Assembly: GCF_008973465.1 (NCBI RefSeq)
Contig: NZ_WBXN01000004.1
Span: 5,496,501-5,560,500 of the forward strand
Origin: Streptomyces sp. SS1-1
GTDB lineage: Bacteria > Actinomycetota > Actinomycetes > Streptomycetales > Streptomycetaceae
Length of the DNA stretch: 64,000 bases
Reading direction: 5' to 3'
Shown here: in pieces, positions 24,100 to 33,081 of the stretch
Layout of the letters: each line of letters starts with the position of its first letter
Position numbering within the stretch: the first letter of the stretch is position 1
Position numbers and translations under genes: made by a program
Notes under the pieces: model-generated
The model's database searches: none
What the model was told of the DNA's origin: nothing
The model's input: only the letters and a program-made list of their open reading frames with translations

Positions 24100-27000
24100 C
24101 CGAGACGGCGGCCGACGGCGCCCTGGATGGCCGCCGTCAGGCCGTCCACGTGCTCGGTGTCGAACAGGCTCAGGTGGCCGCCTTCGACCTCGGTGGTGTC
24201 CAGCCCGGCGACGAAGGCGCGCCAGCCGCGGTCGTCGTCCATGTAGCCCGCCGGGAAGGCGGGCGCACCCGCGGGCAGCGGGTCGCACGCGCGCAGCAGG
24301 TCGACCTCGCCCGGGAAGAACTCCGGCCAGTAGTCGAGGAACGCGGCCCGGTTGCGCTCGACCATGTCCGTCAGCCCGGCCAGGGCCTCGGCGGCGCCCT
24401 CGTCCGCGCCCTCCAGCCGCAGCACGTCCAGCGCCAGGCAGGCGTTCCGCACCTGGGCGGCCTCCCGTTCCGAGGACATGAACGAGGGCGGCGCCCAGGT
24501 GTCGAGCAGCAGCGTCGCCGCGACCGGCTCCCCGCGCAGCAGCCAGATCCGGGCCATCTCGACCGCCACACAGCCGCCCATCGACCAGCCGGCGAGGACG
24601 ACGGGGGCGACACCGCGCACCGCGTCGACGGCGGCCACGTACCGCGCGGCCATCTCCTCGACGGTCGCCGCCGGGTCGTCCGCCAGCGACTGGAGCGCGT
24701 ACACCGAGAACTCGCCCCGCAGCCGCTGCGCCACCTCGTGGAACGGCAGCACGGACCCACTGGCCGCGTGCACGAACACGATCAGCGGCGCGCCGGGGCT
24801 CTCCGCCAGGCCGACCAGGTTGTCCCGGGGCACCGGGGCCGCCTGCGCGGCGCTCAGCGTCGCCGCCAGATCGCGGATCCTGGGGTTCGTGAAGACGTCC
24901 TGGACCGACGGCTGCACACCGAACTCGGCCGCGCACTCCTCGATCAGCTTGAACACCAGCAGCGAGTGGCCGCCCAGGTCGAAGAAGCTGTCGGTGACAC
25001 TCACGGCGTCCCGGCGCAGCAGCCGCGCGTAGATCGCGGCGAGCCGGGCCTCCAGCTCGTTCGCCGGGGCGGTGAACTCCTCCTCCTCGGCGGGCGCGTC
25101 CTCGGTGCGCAGGGCGAGCAGCGCGTCGACGTCGACGCCCCCGTCGTCCGTGCGGGGGATCGCGTCCACCACGGTGACGCTGTCCGGCACCAGGTAGTCG
25201 GGCAGGCGCCGGGCGGCGCCCTCGGTGAGCCGCCGGGCCGAGAGCTCACGGTCGCCCGTGGGCACGACGAACGCGGCGAGGGAGCCCTGCGCGGTCGCCG
25301 TGACCGTGCACAGCGCCACGCCCCCCTGGTCGGCCAGGGCCGACTCGACCAGCGCCCGGTCGACGCGCATGCCGTGCACGCCGATCTGCCGGCCGGCCGG
25401 TCCGAGCTGTTCCACCACACCGTTCTCCCGGCGCCGGGCGAGTTCGCCGGTGCGCACCATGCGGGCGCCGGGCACGCCGAAAGGGTCGGCGACGAACCGT
25501 TCCGCGGTCGCGGCCGGCAGCCCGTGGTAGCCGCGCGCCAGGCACTCCTCCCCGCCGCCGACGTACAACTCGCCGACCACGCCGAGGGGAACCGGCTCCA
25601 GAGACTCGTCCAGCACGTACAGGGCGTGGCGGCCCCCCTGGGCGAGCGCGCCGGTCTCCGGCCTCTCGCGCCGGGCGACGACCTCGCCCGGGACCCCGGC
25701 GACGGTCACCGGCTCGCCGTCGCACAGGACCCGGCGCGCAGCGGTGCCCGGATCGGTGGACGGCACCGACGGCGTCGTCCACACGGTGGTGACGCCGTCG
25801 GCGGGGAGGTGCGCCTCGACGGGCCGGGGTCGCTTGTGCACGAGGGGCGGGCAGAGCATGACCGTGCCACCGGCCGACAGCGGCCACCACGCCCGCTCGG
25901 GGGAGTCCACGAGCACCGTCTCCCCGGCCTCCAAAGGGTGTCGCCGCCGCAGTTCCTCGACGTCGGCGAGCGCCATCGACACCGGCTGGGCGACCGGCCC
26001 GGGCAGGCCGGGGGAGCGGACCAGCCGTAGCAGATCGGGGGCTCCGTCCACGACCGGGCGCCCGCCGGGTTCCGTCGCGGCCCACCGCCCGGCGTCCGCG
26101 AGGGAGACCACGCCCCACGGCCCCGGGGGCAGTTGGTCCGCCGTCACCCCGTCGGTGACCACCACCCGGGGCTCCGCCTCCGCCACAAGCTCCGGCACGA
26201 CGGCCGTGTAGGGGGCGTGGAGCTTGGCCGCGGCGATCCGGGCCACGATCTCGCCGGTGCCGTGGGCCAGGCACAGCGCCACGACGTCGCCGGGGCGGAC
26301 CCCCTCACGGTGCAGGGCGGACGCCAGCAGGTCGGCGCGCGCGTCCAGCTGCGCGTAGCTGAGGGCCTCCTCGCCGGCGCGCACGGCCACGGCGTCCGGG
26401 GTGGAGCGGGCCTGCTCCTCGAAGGGCTCGGCCATCGACCGGTGGCACAGGTCCGGCCCGCCGGACGCCGCCGACGCGCGCAGGAGGCTCTCGCGCTCGG
26501 ACGGGGTCAGCAGGGGCAGTTCGAACGCCCGCGCGTCGGGGTGCTCGGCGCCCTCGGCCAGCAGCGTCTCCAGATGGGCGGCGAAGCGCACCGCGGTCGA
26601 CGTGTCGAACAGATCCGCGTCGTAGACCAGGACGCCGCTCATCTCCTCCTGGTCGGTGAACAGGCTGACGGCCAGGTCCCACATCGCGGCGTTCGTGTCC
26701 AGCTCGCTGCCGAGGCCGCTGTCGGCCGCTCCGGCCGACTGCACGTTCACCATGGTCTGGAACACCGCCTGCACTCCGGGAAGCCTCGGCAGCGCCAGCT
26801 CCGCCACCACCCGGTCGAAGGGCACCGCCTGGTGGTCGTGGGCCTCCAGGACGGTCTCGTGGACCTGACGGACGACCTCGCGGAACGTGGGGTCACCGCT
26901 CAGGTCCGTCCGCAGCGGCGCCGACTTCACGAAGCACCCCACGATCGACTCGGCGACCTCGTGGTCCCGGCCGGCGAGCGGGGCGCCGACGATGACGTCG

Positions 27001-27890
27001 CGCTGCCCGCTCATCCGGGCGAGGAAGACCTTGTACGCGGCCATGACGACGACGAACAGGGTGACGCCCTCGTCCGCCGCCAGCCGCCGCAGACGGGACA
27101 GCACCGGAGCCGTGACCGAGAGGGGCACCGTGCCCCCGGTCCGCTTCGACACCGCCGGACGGGGCCGGTCCTTCGGCAGGTCCAGGACCGGCAGGTCCCC
27201 GGCGAGTTTGCCGGTCCAGTACGCCAGGTCGCCCGCGACCGCCGCCTCGTCGTTCTGCCGCTGCTCCCAGGCCACGTAGTCGAGGAAGCCGACGGACGGG
27301 GCGGGGCCGAGCGGCAGGCCGGCGAGCAGCGCGTCCAGCTCGGCGACGACCATCGCCCGGGACAGCCCGTCGATGACGATGTGGTGGAAGTTGAGCGCCA
27401 GCATGGTCCGGTCGCCCGGCAGCGCGAACCCGATGATCTGGAAGAAGCACGGGCCGTCGAGCGCGAACGGGCGCCGGGCCGCCTCGTTGCCGGCGGCCGT
27501 GGCGCGCGCCTGCGCCTCGTCGGCGGGCAGGTGCCGCAGGTCGTGCCAGGTCACCGGCGGCTCGATCGGGCCGTCGTCCTGCTGCATCGGTACGCCGTCC
27601 AGCTCGAACATCCGGACCCGCAGGGCGTGGTGACGGTTCATCAGCTCCGCGGCGACCGCGCGCAGCGCCGGCAGGTCGAGTGCCCGGTCGACGGTCCGCA
27701 TCTCCGGCAGGCTGTACTCACTGGTGTCCGGGTACTGGCGGCAGGAGAACCAGATCCGCGCCTGGGGCGGGTTGAGGGGCACCGGGGTGCCCCGCGGGAC
27801 CGGCGGGATGTGCGGGCCGCCGTGCTCGTCGCCGCGCTCGCGCAGCAGCCGCAGGAGCTTTCGCTGCTTCTCCGCGTCCAGTGTGGTCAT
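24084..27890 (-). CDS. NRPS2: C-A*(degenerate)-T-TE, terminal module
   Basis: 1268 residues. The N-terminal helix (LDAEKQRKLLRLLRERG) may be a docking element. The condensation domain (about 35-470) has an intact catalytic motif LNFHHIVIDGLS (169-175). The adenylation region (about 480-930) keeps the N-lobe start and a C-terminal subdomain, but motif A3 (SGSTGxPKG) is replaced by LRLVRSPGLPGPVAQP, the A5 YGPTE block is missing and A10 reads PRTDDGGVDVDAL without the catalytic Lys. Adenylation is therefore unlikely. The T domain has DLGGHSLLVF (Ser about 976). The thioesterase has GWSMGG (Ser1103) and GGHLSLF (His1239) and should release the peptide by hydrolysis or cyclisation. It starts 4 bases after NRPS1 ends, with GGAGGAG. 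Confidence 0.93.
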   Translation of the reverse strand: MTTLDAEKQRKLLRLLRERGDEHGGPHIPPVPRGTPVPLNPPQARIWFSCRQYPDTSEYSLPEMRTVDRALDLPALRAVAAELMNRHHALRVRMFELDGVPMQQDDGPIEPPVTWHDLRHLPADEAQARATAAGNEAARRPFALDGPCFFQIIGFALPGDRTMLALNFHHIVIDGLSRAMVVAELDALLAGLPLGPAPSVGFLDYVAWEQRQNDEAAVAGDLAYWTGKLAGDLPVLDLPKDRPRPAVSKRTGGTVPLSVTAPVLSRLRRLAADEGVTLFVVVMAAYKVFLARMSGQRDVIVGAPLAGRDHEVAESIVGCFVKSAPLRTDLSGDPTFREVVRQVHETVLEAHDHQAVPFDRVVAELALPRLPGVQAVFQTMVNVQSAGAADSGLGSELDTNAAMWDLAVSLFTDQEEMSGVLVYDADLFDTSTAVRFAAHLETLLAEGAEHPDARAFELPLLTPSERESLLRASAASGGPDLCHRSMAEPFEEQARSTPDAVAVRAGEEALSYAQLDARADLLASALHREGVRPGDVVALCLAHGTGEIVARIAAAKLHAPYTAVVPELVAEAEPRVVVTDGVTADQLPPGPWGVVSLADAGRWAATEPGGRPVVDGAPDLLRLVRSPGLPGPVAQPVSMALADVEELRRRHPLEAGETVLVDSPERAWWPLSAGGTVMLCPPLVHKRPRPVEAHLPADGVTTVWTTPSVPSTDPGTAARRVLCDGEPVTVAGVPGEVVARRERPETGALAQGGRHALYVLDESLEPVPLGVVGELYVGGGEECLARGYHGLPAATAERFVADPFGVPGARMVRTGELARRRENGVVEQLGPAGRQIGVHGMRVDRALVESALADQGGVALCTVTATAQGSLAAFVVPTGDRELSARRLTEGAARRLPDYLVPDSVTVVDAIPRTDDGGVDVDALLALRTEDAPAEEEEFTAPANELEARLAAIYARLLRRDAVSVTDSFFDLGGHSLLVFKLIEECAAEFGVQPSVQDVFTNPRIRDLAATLSAAQAAPVPRDNLVGLAESPGAPLIVFVHAASGSVLPFHEVAQRLRGEFSVYALQSLADDPAATVEEMAARYVAAVDAVRGVAPVVLAGWSMGGCVAVEMARIWLLRGEPVAATLLLDTWAPPSFMSSEREAAQVRNACLALDVLRLEGADEGAAEALAGLTDMVERNRAAFLDYWPEFFPGEVDLLRACDPLPAGAPAFPAGYMDDDRGWRAFVAGLDTTEVEGGHLSLFDTEHVDGLTAAIQGAVGRRLGYEEI

Positions 27891-27894
27891 CGGC

Positions 27895-30800
27895 TCACTC
27901 CTCCTGGTCGCCGCGGTGCGCGGCGGGTTCGTCGGACAGCGCGGCCAACTCGGCCACCAGTGCCTTCTCCACGTGCTCGGCCACTCCCGCGATCGTCGGG
28001 TCGCCGAAGAACTGCCGTACGGTGACCGTCACCCGGAAGCGGGTCTTCACCCGGTGCAGCATCTGCAGGGCCGACAGCGAACTGCCGCCCGCCTCGAAGA
28101 AGTTCTGTCGCCTGCCGACCTGTTCGACGCCCAGCAGCTCGCACCAGACCTCGGCGAGCTGCGACTCGATCAGCGAGGTCGCCTCCGAGACGCCGGCGCG
28201 GGCCGCCCGGTCCTCGGCCGTCGGCGCGGGCAGCGCCTGCCGGTCGACCTTCCCGGACGGGGTGAGCGGCAGCGCGGCCAGCTTCACGTACGCCGTCGGC
28301 AGGAGATACCTGGACAGGTAGTCGGCGGCGTGCTCGGCCACGGCGGGCACCTCGGCGTCCGGTCCCACCAGATAGGCGACGATCTCCTTGGCGCCGGGCC
28401 GGTCCTCGCGGATGCGTACGGCCGCCTGCTCGACGGCCGGGTGGGTGCGCAGGACCTCCTCGATCTCGCCCGGCTCCACCCGTACGCCCCCCACCTTGGC
28501 CTGGCCGTCGGCCCGCCCGGCGTAGTGCAGCAGGCCGTCCTCGTCGCGGACGGCCAGGTCACCGGTGCGGTACAGGCGCTCGCCGGGCGTCACCGGCCAG
28601 GGGTGGGGGACGAACCGCTCGGCGGTCAGGCCGGGCTTGCCGAGGTAGCCCCGCGCCAGACCGTCCACGCCCGCGACGTGCAGCTCGCCGACCACGCCCG
28701 GGGGCACCGGCCGCAGGGCCTCGTCGAGCACGAACAGCCGGTAGCCGTTGACGGCCCGGCCCATCGGGACGCCGCCGCCGTCCGGCCGTTCCCGGCCGCT
28801 CCACAGCGCGACCTCCGACGTCTCCGTCTGGCCGTACGCGTTGTCCAGCGGAACGTCGAAGTGGGCGGCGAAGCGGCGCAGCAACGCGGCGGGCACGGCC
28901 TCGCCGGACGTCTGCACACGGTCGAGGGAGGGGTACTTGGCCGCGGAGGCCGTGGCCAGGTACATGTCCAGCATCGAGGGCACGAAGTGCGCCAGGACGG
29001 TGTCCGGGGCGGCCAGCAGCCCGGCCAGATACGGCACGTCCGTCTCCGTGCCGGCCTCGGCGGCCAGGATCGTCGCACCGGCCCCCAGCGTCGCGAAGAT
29101 CTCCCAGATCGCCACGTCGAAGATCAGCGGAGTCTTGTGCACCACCCGGTGACCCGGCCCGAGCGCGTAGTGCCGCGCGATCCACTCCACCCGCGACGCC
29201 GCACAGCCGTGATCGATGACCACGCCCTTGGGGCGGCCCGTCGACCCGGACGTGTAGTAGACGAACGCCGTGTTCCGGGGGTGGAGTCCGGGCTCCTCGA
29301 GGTCCGCCCGCGCGGCCGTGGCCGGATCGACCACCGGCACGCCCTCCAGCCCGGCCGGCACCCGGGAGGCGACGACCGCGGCCATCGCGCAGTCCTGGGC
29401 GATCCAGCGCAGCCGTTCGGCGGGGAAGCCGGCGTCCAGCGGCACGAACCCGGCCCCCGCGCGCAGCACGCCGAGCACGGCGGCGACCGACTCGACGGAG
29501 CGGTCCACGCAGATCCCCACCAGCGACTCGGGACCGGCGCCGGCATCGTGCAGAGCGGCTGCCACCGCCCGTGACCTGGCGTCCAGTTCGGCGTAGCCGA
29601 CGGCCCGGTCACCGGCCAGCACGGCGACGGCGGACGGGTCGCGGGCCACCTGCGCGCGGAAACCGTCGTGCAGCAGGGTCGCGGCGGCGCCGCGCTCCTC
29701 GTGGTCGGCGTTGATCGCGGTGAGCTGCGCGGTCGCGGCGGCGGGCGGCAGCAGGGGCAGTTCGGCCAGCCGCGTCGACGGCCGGGCGAGCGCCGACTCC
29801 AGCAGCGTCGTCAGGGCGTCCGTCCAGCGTTCGGCGGACGGCCGGTCGAAGCGGCGCGCCGCGTACTCGACCTCACCGGTGACGCCGTCGCCGTCCAGCC
29901 GCAGTGTGCAGGTCAGCGCCATCTTGGCGGTGCCCGAGTGGACGAGCTGCTCGGTGACCTCCAGGCCGTCGATCACGCCGCCGTCGTCCACCGGGGTGGA
30001 CTGGAGCACGAACATGGTCTGGAAGACCGGGTTCTCCGCGCCGTCCCCGCCCTGGGTGATGCCGTCGGTCATCTCGGAGAACGGCAGCTCCTGGCGCGAC
30101 AGCGCCTCCGTGAGCGCCGTGCCGGTGCGCTCCACCAGGTCCCGGAAGCTCATCCCGGGCGTGAAGCCGACGCGGACGGGGACGGTGTTCACCAGGTACC
30201 CGATCAGATCCTCGGTGCCCGCCCGGCCCCGGCACGCCATCGGGACCCCGACCACGATGTCGTCGGCGCCGCCGCTCATCCGGTGCAGCGTGGCGAAGAA
30301 GGCGGCGAGCAGCACGCCGAAGGGGGTCGAGCCGCAGGCCCGGGCCACGTCCTCCACCCGGACCGGACCCGTTCCGCCGAGCCGCAGCGGCAGGGAGAAC
30401 CCCGCCGGGCCGGGCGCCCCGGTCGGCCGCCCCGGCTCCAGCGGCGGAGCGTCCCCCGACAGCCGTTCCGACCAGTACCGTCGTTGTTCCGCCGCCTCCT
30501 CGGACGCCAGCCAGGTCTCCTGCCAGGCCACGTGGTCGGCGTACCGGACGGTGGGCTCCGGCAGCCGGCGCCCCTCGTACAGCGCGGCGAACTCGCGCCA
30601 GAACACACCGAGGGACCAGGCGTCGAAGGCGCTGTGGTGCACGTTCAGCAGCCACAGGTGACGGTCCTCGTCGACGCGGTAGCACGAGGAGCGCAGCAGG
30701 GGGCCGGCGGACAGGTCGAAGGGCCGGGCCGCGTCCGACTCCGCCCGGCGCGTGGCGGTGGCGCGGTCGGGAACCTCCGTCACCCGGGTGCGGACCGGCG

Positions 30801-32838
30801 CCGGCGGCAGCAGCCGGGCCAGGACCCGCCCCTCGCGTTCCACCAGCACGGTCCGCAGGGCCTCATGACGGGTCATCAGCTCGGTCAGCGCGGCGTCCAT
30901 GCGGTCCACGTCGAGCGGACCGGAGATCCAGTACCCGAGCGGGACGGAGTAGGAGGCCGCGCCCTGGTGGAGCTTGTCCAGGTACCACAGCGCCGCCTGG
31001 CCGCGGGACGCCGGCCGCCACTCGCCGTGCTCCCCGGACGGGGTGACGGCCCCGGTTCCCGGTGCGTGCCCCCGGGCCTCGCCCACCAGCGCGGCCAGCT
31101 CCGCCACCGTCGGCGCCGAGCGCAGCTGGTCGAAGGTGAGCGCCGCCCCGGTGGCCTGCGCGACACGGCTGAGGAGTTGCAGTCCGCGCAGGGAGTCGCC
31201 GCCCGCCGCGAAGAAGTCCTCGCCGACGCCCGGAGCCCGCCCGAGGACGTCGGCGAACAGGTTCGCGACGAGCTCCTCCTGGGCCGTCACGGTCGCGGGA
31301 CCGGGCTCCGCCGTGATGTCCGCCGGGGCCTCGGGGAGCTGGGCCGGGATCACCTTGCCGCTCAGCGGGGAGCGGGGGATGCGGTCCAGGAGCACCAGGG
31401 TGCCCGGCACCATCACGGCCGGCAGCCGGTCCGCCAGTTCGGCGCGCAGGGCGTCCCGGGCACCCGGCGCCGGGTCCGTCTCCACGTAGGCGATCAGCCG
31501 GGCCCCGGCGACCGGGTCGTCGGCCGCGACCACGAAGGCGTCCCGGACCCCGGGGCACGCCCGCAGCGCGTTCTCCACCTGTCCCGGCTCGATCCGGTAC
31601 CCGCGGATCTTCACCTGGCGGTCGGACCTGCCGAGGAACTGGAGGTTCCCGTCGGGCAGACGCGCGGCCCGGTCACCGGTGCGGTACATACGGGTGCCGG
31701 GGGGTCCGAACGGGTCCGGGCAGAACCGGTCGGCGGTCGCGGCGGGGGCACCGAGGTAGCCGCGGGCCAGGCCGGCCCCGGCGATCCAGACGTCCCCGGG
31801 CTCCTCGCCGGTCACCGGTTCCAGGTTCTCGTCGAGCAGGCGGACGTCCATGCCGGGCAGGGGCCGTCCGATGGGCATGGCCGAGACGCCGTCGGGCAGG
31901 TCGTCCGGGTCGGGCCAGTACGTGGTGCAGCTGATCGTGGTCTCGGTGGGGCCGTAGTCGGCGACGAAGCGCACCGGGTGGGAGCCGACGGCGTCCGTCC
32001 ACGCGGCGAACTTGTCCATCCGGATCTTGTCACCGCCGACGAAGACCGTCCGCAGGGACGCGGGGAGCGTCACGACGCCGTCCCGCAGGTCGTCCGTCCA
32101 CTGGTGCCAGTAGGCGGTCGGCAGGCTCACCACCGTCACCCCGCGCCTCTCGATCAGCGCGGTCAGCTCGACGCTCGTCGGCCTCGGCCCGTCCGGCAGC
32201 ACGACGGCGCCGCCCGCGAGCCAGACCGGCAGGACCTCCTCCAGGGAGGCGTCGATGACCATCGACGTGAACTGCAGGACGCGGTCCGCCGGCCCCAGAT
32301 CCAGTTCGGCCCGGATCGCGACGGCGTGGGCGGCCAGCGCGGAGTGCGGGACCCCGACGGGCTTCGGCCTGCCGGTGGAACCGGACGTGAACATGCAGTA
32401 GGCGAGGTTGTCCGGCCGGATCTCCGGCGGCGCCGGCGCGGCGGGTTCCGCGCCGTCGAGCTCGGCCAGTTCCACGACCGGGACGCCGGACGAGGCCGGG
32501 ACGGGACCGTCCCCGGAGCGCAGCAGCAGCTCCACGCCCGCGTCGGCGAGCATCGCGGCCGCGGGAGCGGCGGGCAGCGCGCCGTCGAGCGGGACGTAGA
32601 CCCCGCCGGCCTTCCACAGGGCGAGCAGCGTGACGAGCCAGCGCTCCGACTGCTCGACGGCGAGCGCGACCCGTGTCTCCGGGCGGATCCCCCGCGCCGT
32701 GAGTCGTCCGGCCAGCCGCGTGGCCCGCTCGTCGAGTCCCGCGTAACTGAGCACTCCGGCACGGGACACGACCGCGGGCGCATCCGGTGTCCGTGCCACC
32801 TGCGCCTCGATCAGCCGGTGTACGCATGGATGGGTCAT
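27895..32838 (-). CDS. NRPS1: A-T-C-A-T, initiation and first elongation module
   Basis: 1647 residues. A1 (1-505) has FTSGSTGRPKP (150-160), DYGPTETT, YRTGD and PLSGKVIP with the A10 Lys. T1 has AAGGDSLRGL (Ser549). The C domain (about 605-1040) has VHHSAFDAWS (733-742; HHxxxDG with Gly to Ala). A2 (about 1060-1540) has YYTSGSTGRPKGVV, AYGQTETSEV and TPSGKVDRQ. T2 has EAGGSSLSAL (Ser1587) and an acidic tail. It lacks a starter C domain and a TE, so it begins the chain. By-eye substrate-pocket residues are D-A-E-A-F-G-D-I-S for A1 and D-V-W-M-Q-S-A-E-V for A2; I do not match either to a known amino acid. A StrR-type operator lies 65 bp upstream. Confidence 0.95.
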   Translation of the reverse strand: MTHPCVHRLIEAQVARTPDAPAVVSRAGVLSYAGLDERATRLAGRLTARGIRPETRVALAVEQSERWLVTLLALWKAGGVYVPLDGALPAAPAAAMLADAGVELLLRSGDGPVPASSGVPVVELAELDGAEPAAPAPPEIRPDNLAYCMFTSGSTGRPKPVGVPHSALAAHAVAIRAELDLGPADRVLQFTSMVIDASLEEVLPVWLAGGAVVLPDGPRPTSVELTALIERRGVTVVSLPTAYWHQWTDDLRDGVVTLPASLRTVFVGGDKIRMDKFAAWTDAVGSHPVRFVADYGPTETTISCTTYWPDPDDLPDGVSAMPIGRPLPGMDVRLLDENLEPVTGEEPGDVWIAGAGLARGYLGAPAATADRFCPDPFGPPGTRMYRTGDRAARLPDGNLQFLGRSDRQVKIRGYRIEPGQVENALRACPGVRDAFVVAADDPVAGARLIAYVETDPAPGARDALRAELADRLPAVMVPGTLVLLDRIPRSPLSGKVIPAQLPEAPADITAEPGPATVTAQEELVANLFADVLGRAPGVGEDFFAAGGDSLRGLQLLSRVAQATGAALTFDQLRSAPTVAELAALVGEARGHAPGTGAVTPSGEHGEWRPASRGQAALWYLDKLHQGAASYSVPLGYWISGPLDVDRMDAALTELMTRHEALRTVLVEREGRVLARLLPPAPVRTRVTEVPDRATATRRAESDAARPFDLSAGPLLRSSCYRVDEDRHLWLLNVHHSAFDAWSLGVFWREFAALYEGRRLPEPTVRYADHVAWQETWLASEEAAEQRRYWSERLSGDAPPLEPGRPTGAPGPAGFSLPLRLGGTGPVRVEDVARACGSTPFGVLLAAFFATLHRMSGGADDIVVGVPMACRGRAGTEDLIGYLVNTVPVRVGFTPGMSFRDLVERTGTALTEALSRQELPFSEMTDGITQGGDGAENPVFQTMFVLQSTPVDDGGVIDGLEVTEQLVHSGTAKMALTCTLRLDGDGVTGEVEYAARRFDRPSAERWTDALTTLLESALARPSTRLAELPLLPPAAATAQLTAINADHEERGAAATLLHDGFRAQVARDPSAVAVLAGDRAVGYAELDARSRAVAAALHDAGAGPESLVGICVDRSVESVAAVLGVLRAGAGFVPLDAGFPAERLRWIAQDCAMAAVVASRVPAGLEGVPVVDPATAARADLEEPGLHPRNTAFVYYTSGSTGRPKGVVIDHGCAASRVEWIARHYALGPGHRVVHKTPLIFDVAIWEIFATLGAGATILAAEAGTETDVPYLAGLLAAPDTVLAHFVPSMLDMYLATASAAKYPSLDRVQTSGEAVPAALLRRFAAHFDVPLDNAYGQTETSEVALWSGRERPDGGGVPMGRAVNGYRLFVLDEALRPVPPGVVGELHVAGVDGLARGYLGKPGLTAERFVPHPWPVTPGERLYRTGDLAVRDEDGLLHYAGRADGQAKVGGVRVEPGEIEEVLRTHPAVEQAAVRIREDRPGAKEIVAYLVGPDAEVPAVAEHAADYLSRYLLPTAYVKLAALPLTPSGKVDRQALPAPTAEDRAARAGVSEATSLIESQLAEVWCELLGVEQVGRRQNFFEAGGSSLSALQMLHRVKTRFRVTVTVRQFFGDPTIAGVAEHVEKALVAELAALSDEPAAHRGDQEE

Positions 32839-32903
32839 GAATCGCCTGCCTCCGTATCCGAAAGGGCGGGGATCGCGCGCGGGGAACGGGGCGGCGCCAC
32901 CGT

Positions 32904-32932
32904 GTCCAACTGTGTCGAATGCGCGGTCAGAC
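32904..32932 (-). promoter_or_regulatory. StrR/NovG-type operator upstream of NRPS1
   Basis: In the direction of NRPS1 it reads GTCTGACCG - 11 bp - CAGTTGGAC. It agrees with the published StrR/NovG pattern GTTCRACTG-N11-CRGTYGAAC at 15 of 18 positions including the spacing. The partly overlapping odd palindrome CAGACAGTGTCTG lies at 32928-32940. The proximal half-site CAGTTGGAC recurs at 47069 and 55454. Confidence 0.65.
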
Positions 32933-33081
32933 AGTGTCTGGAGCAGTGCTTCAGCAGGCTAGACCCGGACGCCGGGGGTGGGGGAATGACCTGCCACGAC
33001 GCCGCACGGGTCCGGGCACGGCGGCGCCGGGGCACCCTTCCCCGCACCACCGCGCGGGCCGCCCCGGGAACGCCGTTCGTG

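Noticed and set aside
23643..26030. 795-codon plus-strand frame opposite NRPS2
   Set aside because: Antisense shadow, R/G/H/Q-rich, no domain; NRPS2 motifs are on the minus strand.
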